Position numbers and translations under genes: made by a program
The notes under the pieces: generated by a model
Databases searched by the model: none
Told to the model about the DNA's origin: nothing
What the model saw: only the letters and a program-made list of their open reading frames with translations
Part shown: positions 35,067-36,959 of the stretch, one piece after another
How the letters are laid out: each line of letters begins with the position of its first letter
Position numbering within the stretch: the first letter of the stretch is position 1
Source of the DNA: Cytophagaceae bacterium
Lineage (GTDB): Bacteria; Bacteroidota; Bacteroidia; Cytophagales; Flexibacteraceae
Assembly (NCBI GenBank): GCA_947441055.1
Contig: CANETC010000010.1
Coordinates: 1 to 36,959, forward strand
Direction: 5' to 3'
DNA length: 36,959 nt

Positions 35067-35176
35067 ATGAATAAAATTGGGCTTCTAGACGAAATCAGCA
35101 TCTGAATTGATGCAAATTCCGGATTGCCCAAATTTCACGATTGCTTATGCCAAATCAAAGTCTGAAAGGCAATATT

Positions 35177-36559
35177 TCAGGATATTCCTTCCGGAGTCCT
35201 GAACTGCATTGTATTCCATTTTTCCAGAACCTTCAATCGAAATTCTGCATCTGAAAGAGAAGACCAGTTACTTGATTCGCGAATCTGGCGGAGAATAATG
35301 GCCTGCTCCAATCCCCGTTTCCTTGCTTCAGAATACGGTAAATCAGTAAATGTGACCATGGTGTAGAGTGGAATCCAATCCGCAACTCCCGCTTCAACTA
35401 TTTCTTTTTCAATCCTTTTTTCAAGTTGAAAATCCGGACTTGCCACAAGATCCCGCATTTCAATGAAATTATCCAGAGCCAATTCTGCAATCGCGTCTGC
35501 ATCCTTATTCCTGAAAGAATAAAAATCGGCAAAAAGTTCAGACCAGCTTTTTGGATTGTTGTCTAATTTTTCCATCAAAAGCCTGCAATCTTCAAAGCCA
35601 GAAATCATGCCTTGACCGTAAAATGGAACAACCGCATGCGCCGCATCCCCGATGAGCAGGAAGTTCTTGTTGTTCCATGGCGCACAACGGATGGTAACAA
35701 GAGAAGCATCCGGATGCTGGTGGTATTGTTGGACATAGTCTGGAACAATCTCCATGAAATCCGGAAACTCATCTGAGAAAAGTGATTTAATCTGATCTGG
35801 ATTCTGGATTTTTTTGAATGACTTTTCTCCCTCGAAAGGAAAGAAAAGGGTTGCGGTGAAGGTGAAATCCTGATTTGGAAGGGCAATCATCATAAAGGAT
35901 TTTCGTGGCCAAATGTGAAGGCCATTCGGATTCAAAGCCCATTTTCCATCCTTTCCCGGGTGAATGGTGAATTCTTTATAGCCGTGCTCAATGTAATGCT
36001 GTTCGTAATAGAACCGGTCCTCGCGCATCATTTCATATCGCATCGCCGAAAATGCCCCATCAGAACCGATAAATGCATCTGCTTCAATTCTTTGCCGCAG
36101 GCCTTCAACATCAGCCACATAAGCCACTGATTTGTCGAAGGCAAACTTCTCAACTTTACTCTCAAAGTAAATTTTAAGGTTGGGAAGGTTTTCGGCTTCG
36201 TCCAATAAAAGGCAATTAAGCCTAGATCGGGAAACTGAATAGATTGCCTGACCATCCTTGCCATACGCAAAATACTTTTCGATTCCCTGTGTGTCGTGAA
36301 TAACCCGACCAGGCATAGGAATGGCCATTTCCTTTACCTTTTCTTCGAGGCCTGCCAAGGCAAGAGATCTCCATCCCCGGTGACTTAATGCCAGATTAAT
36401 TGACCTTAAACTAGAGTAAATCTTATGGCGTAGGTCGGGGCGTTTTTCATGGATTTCAATCTTGAAGCCCCGTTTGGCCAAGAGAATTCCCAAAAGTGTG
36501 CCCACAAGTCCGGCTCCAAAGATTACAATTTTGTCGGAGCTGGAAATTGGCTTTTTCAT
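35177..36559 (-). CDS. kmo: Kynurenine 3-monooxygenase-like FAD hydroxylase
   Basis: 'IVIFGAGLVGTLLGILLAKRGFKIEIHEKRPD', 'SINLALSHRGWRSLALAGLEEKVKEMAIPMPGRVIHD', 'FLLIGDAAHAVVPFYGQGMISGFEDC'. Confidence 0.9.
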   Translation of the reverse strand: MKKPISSSDKIVIFGAGLVGTLLGILLAKRGFKIEIHEKRPDLRHKIYSSLRSINLALSHRGWRSLALAGLEEKVKEMAIPMPGRVIHDTQGIEKYFAYGKDGQAIYSVSRSRLNCLLLDEAENLPNLKIYFESKVEKFAFDKSVAYVADVEGLRQRIEADAFIGSDGAFSAMRYEMMREDRFYYEQHYIEHGYKEFTIHPGKDGKWALNPNGLHIWPRKSFMMIALPNQDFTFTATLFFPFEGEKSFKKIQNPDQIKSLFSDEFPDFMEIVPDYVQQYHQHPDASLVTIRCAPWNNKNFLLIGDAAHAVVPFYGQGMISGFEDCRLLMEKLDNNPKSWSELFADFYSFRNKDADAIAELALDNFIEMRDLVASPDFQLEKRIEKEIVEAGVADWIPLYTMVTFTDLPYSEARKRGLEQAIILRQIRESSNWSSLSDAEFRLKVLEKWNTMQFRTPEGIS

Positions 36560-36575
36560 CCCTGCCGAAATCGGA

Positions 36576-36959
36576 TTAAATGTGAATTACATTGTAATCG
36601 CCCAGACTCAGGTCTGCTGCCTTACCATGTAAACTCGCATGGTTTCCAATCATGGAATTGGCAACTATAGCCTCTTTAACATTGGCATTATCCTGCACAA
36701 TGCTGCTTTCAATTCGGGAGTTTTCAACAACCGAATTCCGGCCGATGGATACATTTGGACCAACTACAGAATTTCGAATCACAGCTCCTTCGCCGATAAA
36801 TACCGGTTGAATCAGGACTGAATTCTCAATTTTCGCCGAGGTAGCCTGCAATTCAGCAGCGGGTAAATAACTGAGGTATCTGCTGTTTGTGTGAACCGTT
36901 GCGTTTTTATTGCCACAATCCAACCATTCATCCACCTGACCGGGAACAAATACCATTCC
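36576..36959 (-). CDS. Sugar nucleotidyltransferase C-terminal part with left-handed beta-helix; 5' end lies outside the window
   Basis: 'VDEWLDCGNKNATVHTNSRYL' followed by hexapeptide-type repeats 'IQPVFIGEGAVIRNSVVGPNVSIGRNSVVENSRIESSIV'; frame open to the window edge. Confidence 0.8.
   Translation of the reverse strand, partial: GMVFVPGQVDEWLDCGNKNATVHTNSRYLSYLPAAELQATSAKIENSVLIQPVFIGEGAVIRNSVVGPNVSIGRNSVVENSRIESSIVQDNANVKEAIVANSMIGNHASLHGKAADLSLGDYNVIHI

Noticed and set aside
1-36959. Search for CRISPR arrays, tRNAs, rRNAs, phage genes, transposases and toxin-antitoxin or defence modules
   Set aside because: No regularly spaced repeats, cloverleaf sequences or matching protein motifs were recognised by eye.

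Overview
This 36.96 kb window looks like ordinary Bacteroidota (Bacteroidetes-type) chromosome: dense genes, short intergenic gaps, and TAnnTTTG-like -7 motifs in several leaders. I find no tRNA, rRNA, CRISPR array, phage module, transposase or toxin-antitoxin system. Recognisable genes, left to right: beta-propeller/LytS-type sensor kinase and LytTR regulator; a tightly overlapping membrane protein / KirBac K+ channel / aldehyde dehydrogenase operon; a large REC-multiPAS-GAF histidine kinase; rsmG; a PreT/GltD-like oxidoreductase; an acyl-CoA carboxylase carboxyltransferase; gcvP; tatA plus a divergent TrpF-like protein; mazG; hsp20; two LolD-type ABC ATPases; dihydropyrimidinase and a beta-ureidopropionase-like amidohydrolase; a lipoprotein PPIase; a GT2 and a UGM-like flavoprotein; lipoprotein msrB; an orphan secreted protein; an AHSA1 protein; a DUF2231-like membrane protein; an outer-membrane barrel; GT4 and ppk1; kynurenine 3-monooxygenase; and a truncated sugar-nucleotidyltransferase-type beta-helix. 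The items most worth a second look are (i) a roughly 0.5 kb non-coding element with 53-bp direct repeats around two hairpins (15.6-16.1 kb), (ii) a TrpF-like protein with Ser in place of the expected catalytic Cys, a TTG start, and tatA immediately upstream, (iii) an unlisted ATG-less 40-aa ORF whose stop abuts the TrpF-like stop, and (iv) the KirBac/ALDH/membrane-protein operon. I see no clear evidence of a wholly new multi-gene system. All family names come from reading motifs by eye, with no database search.
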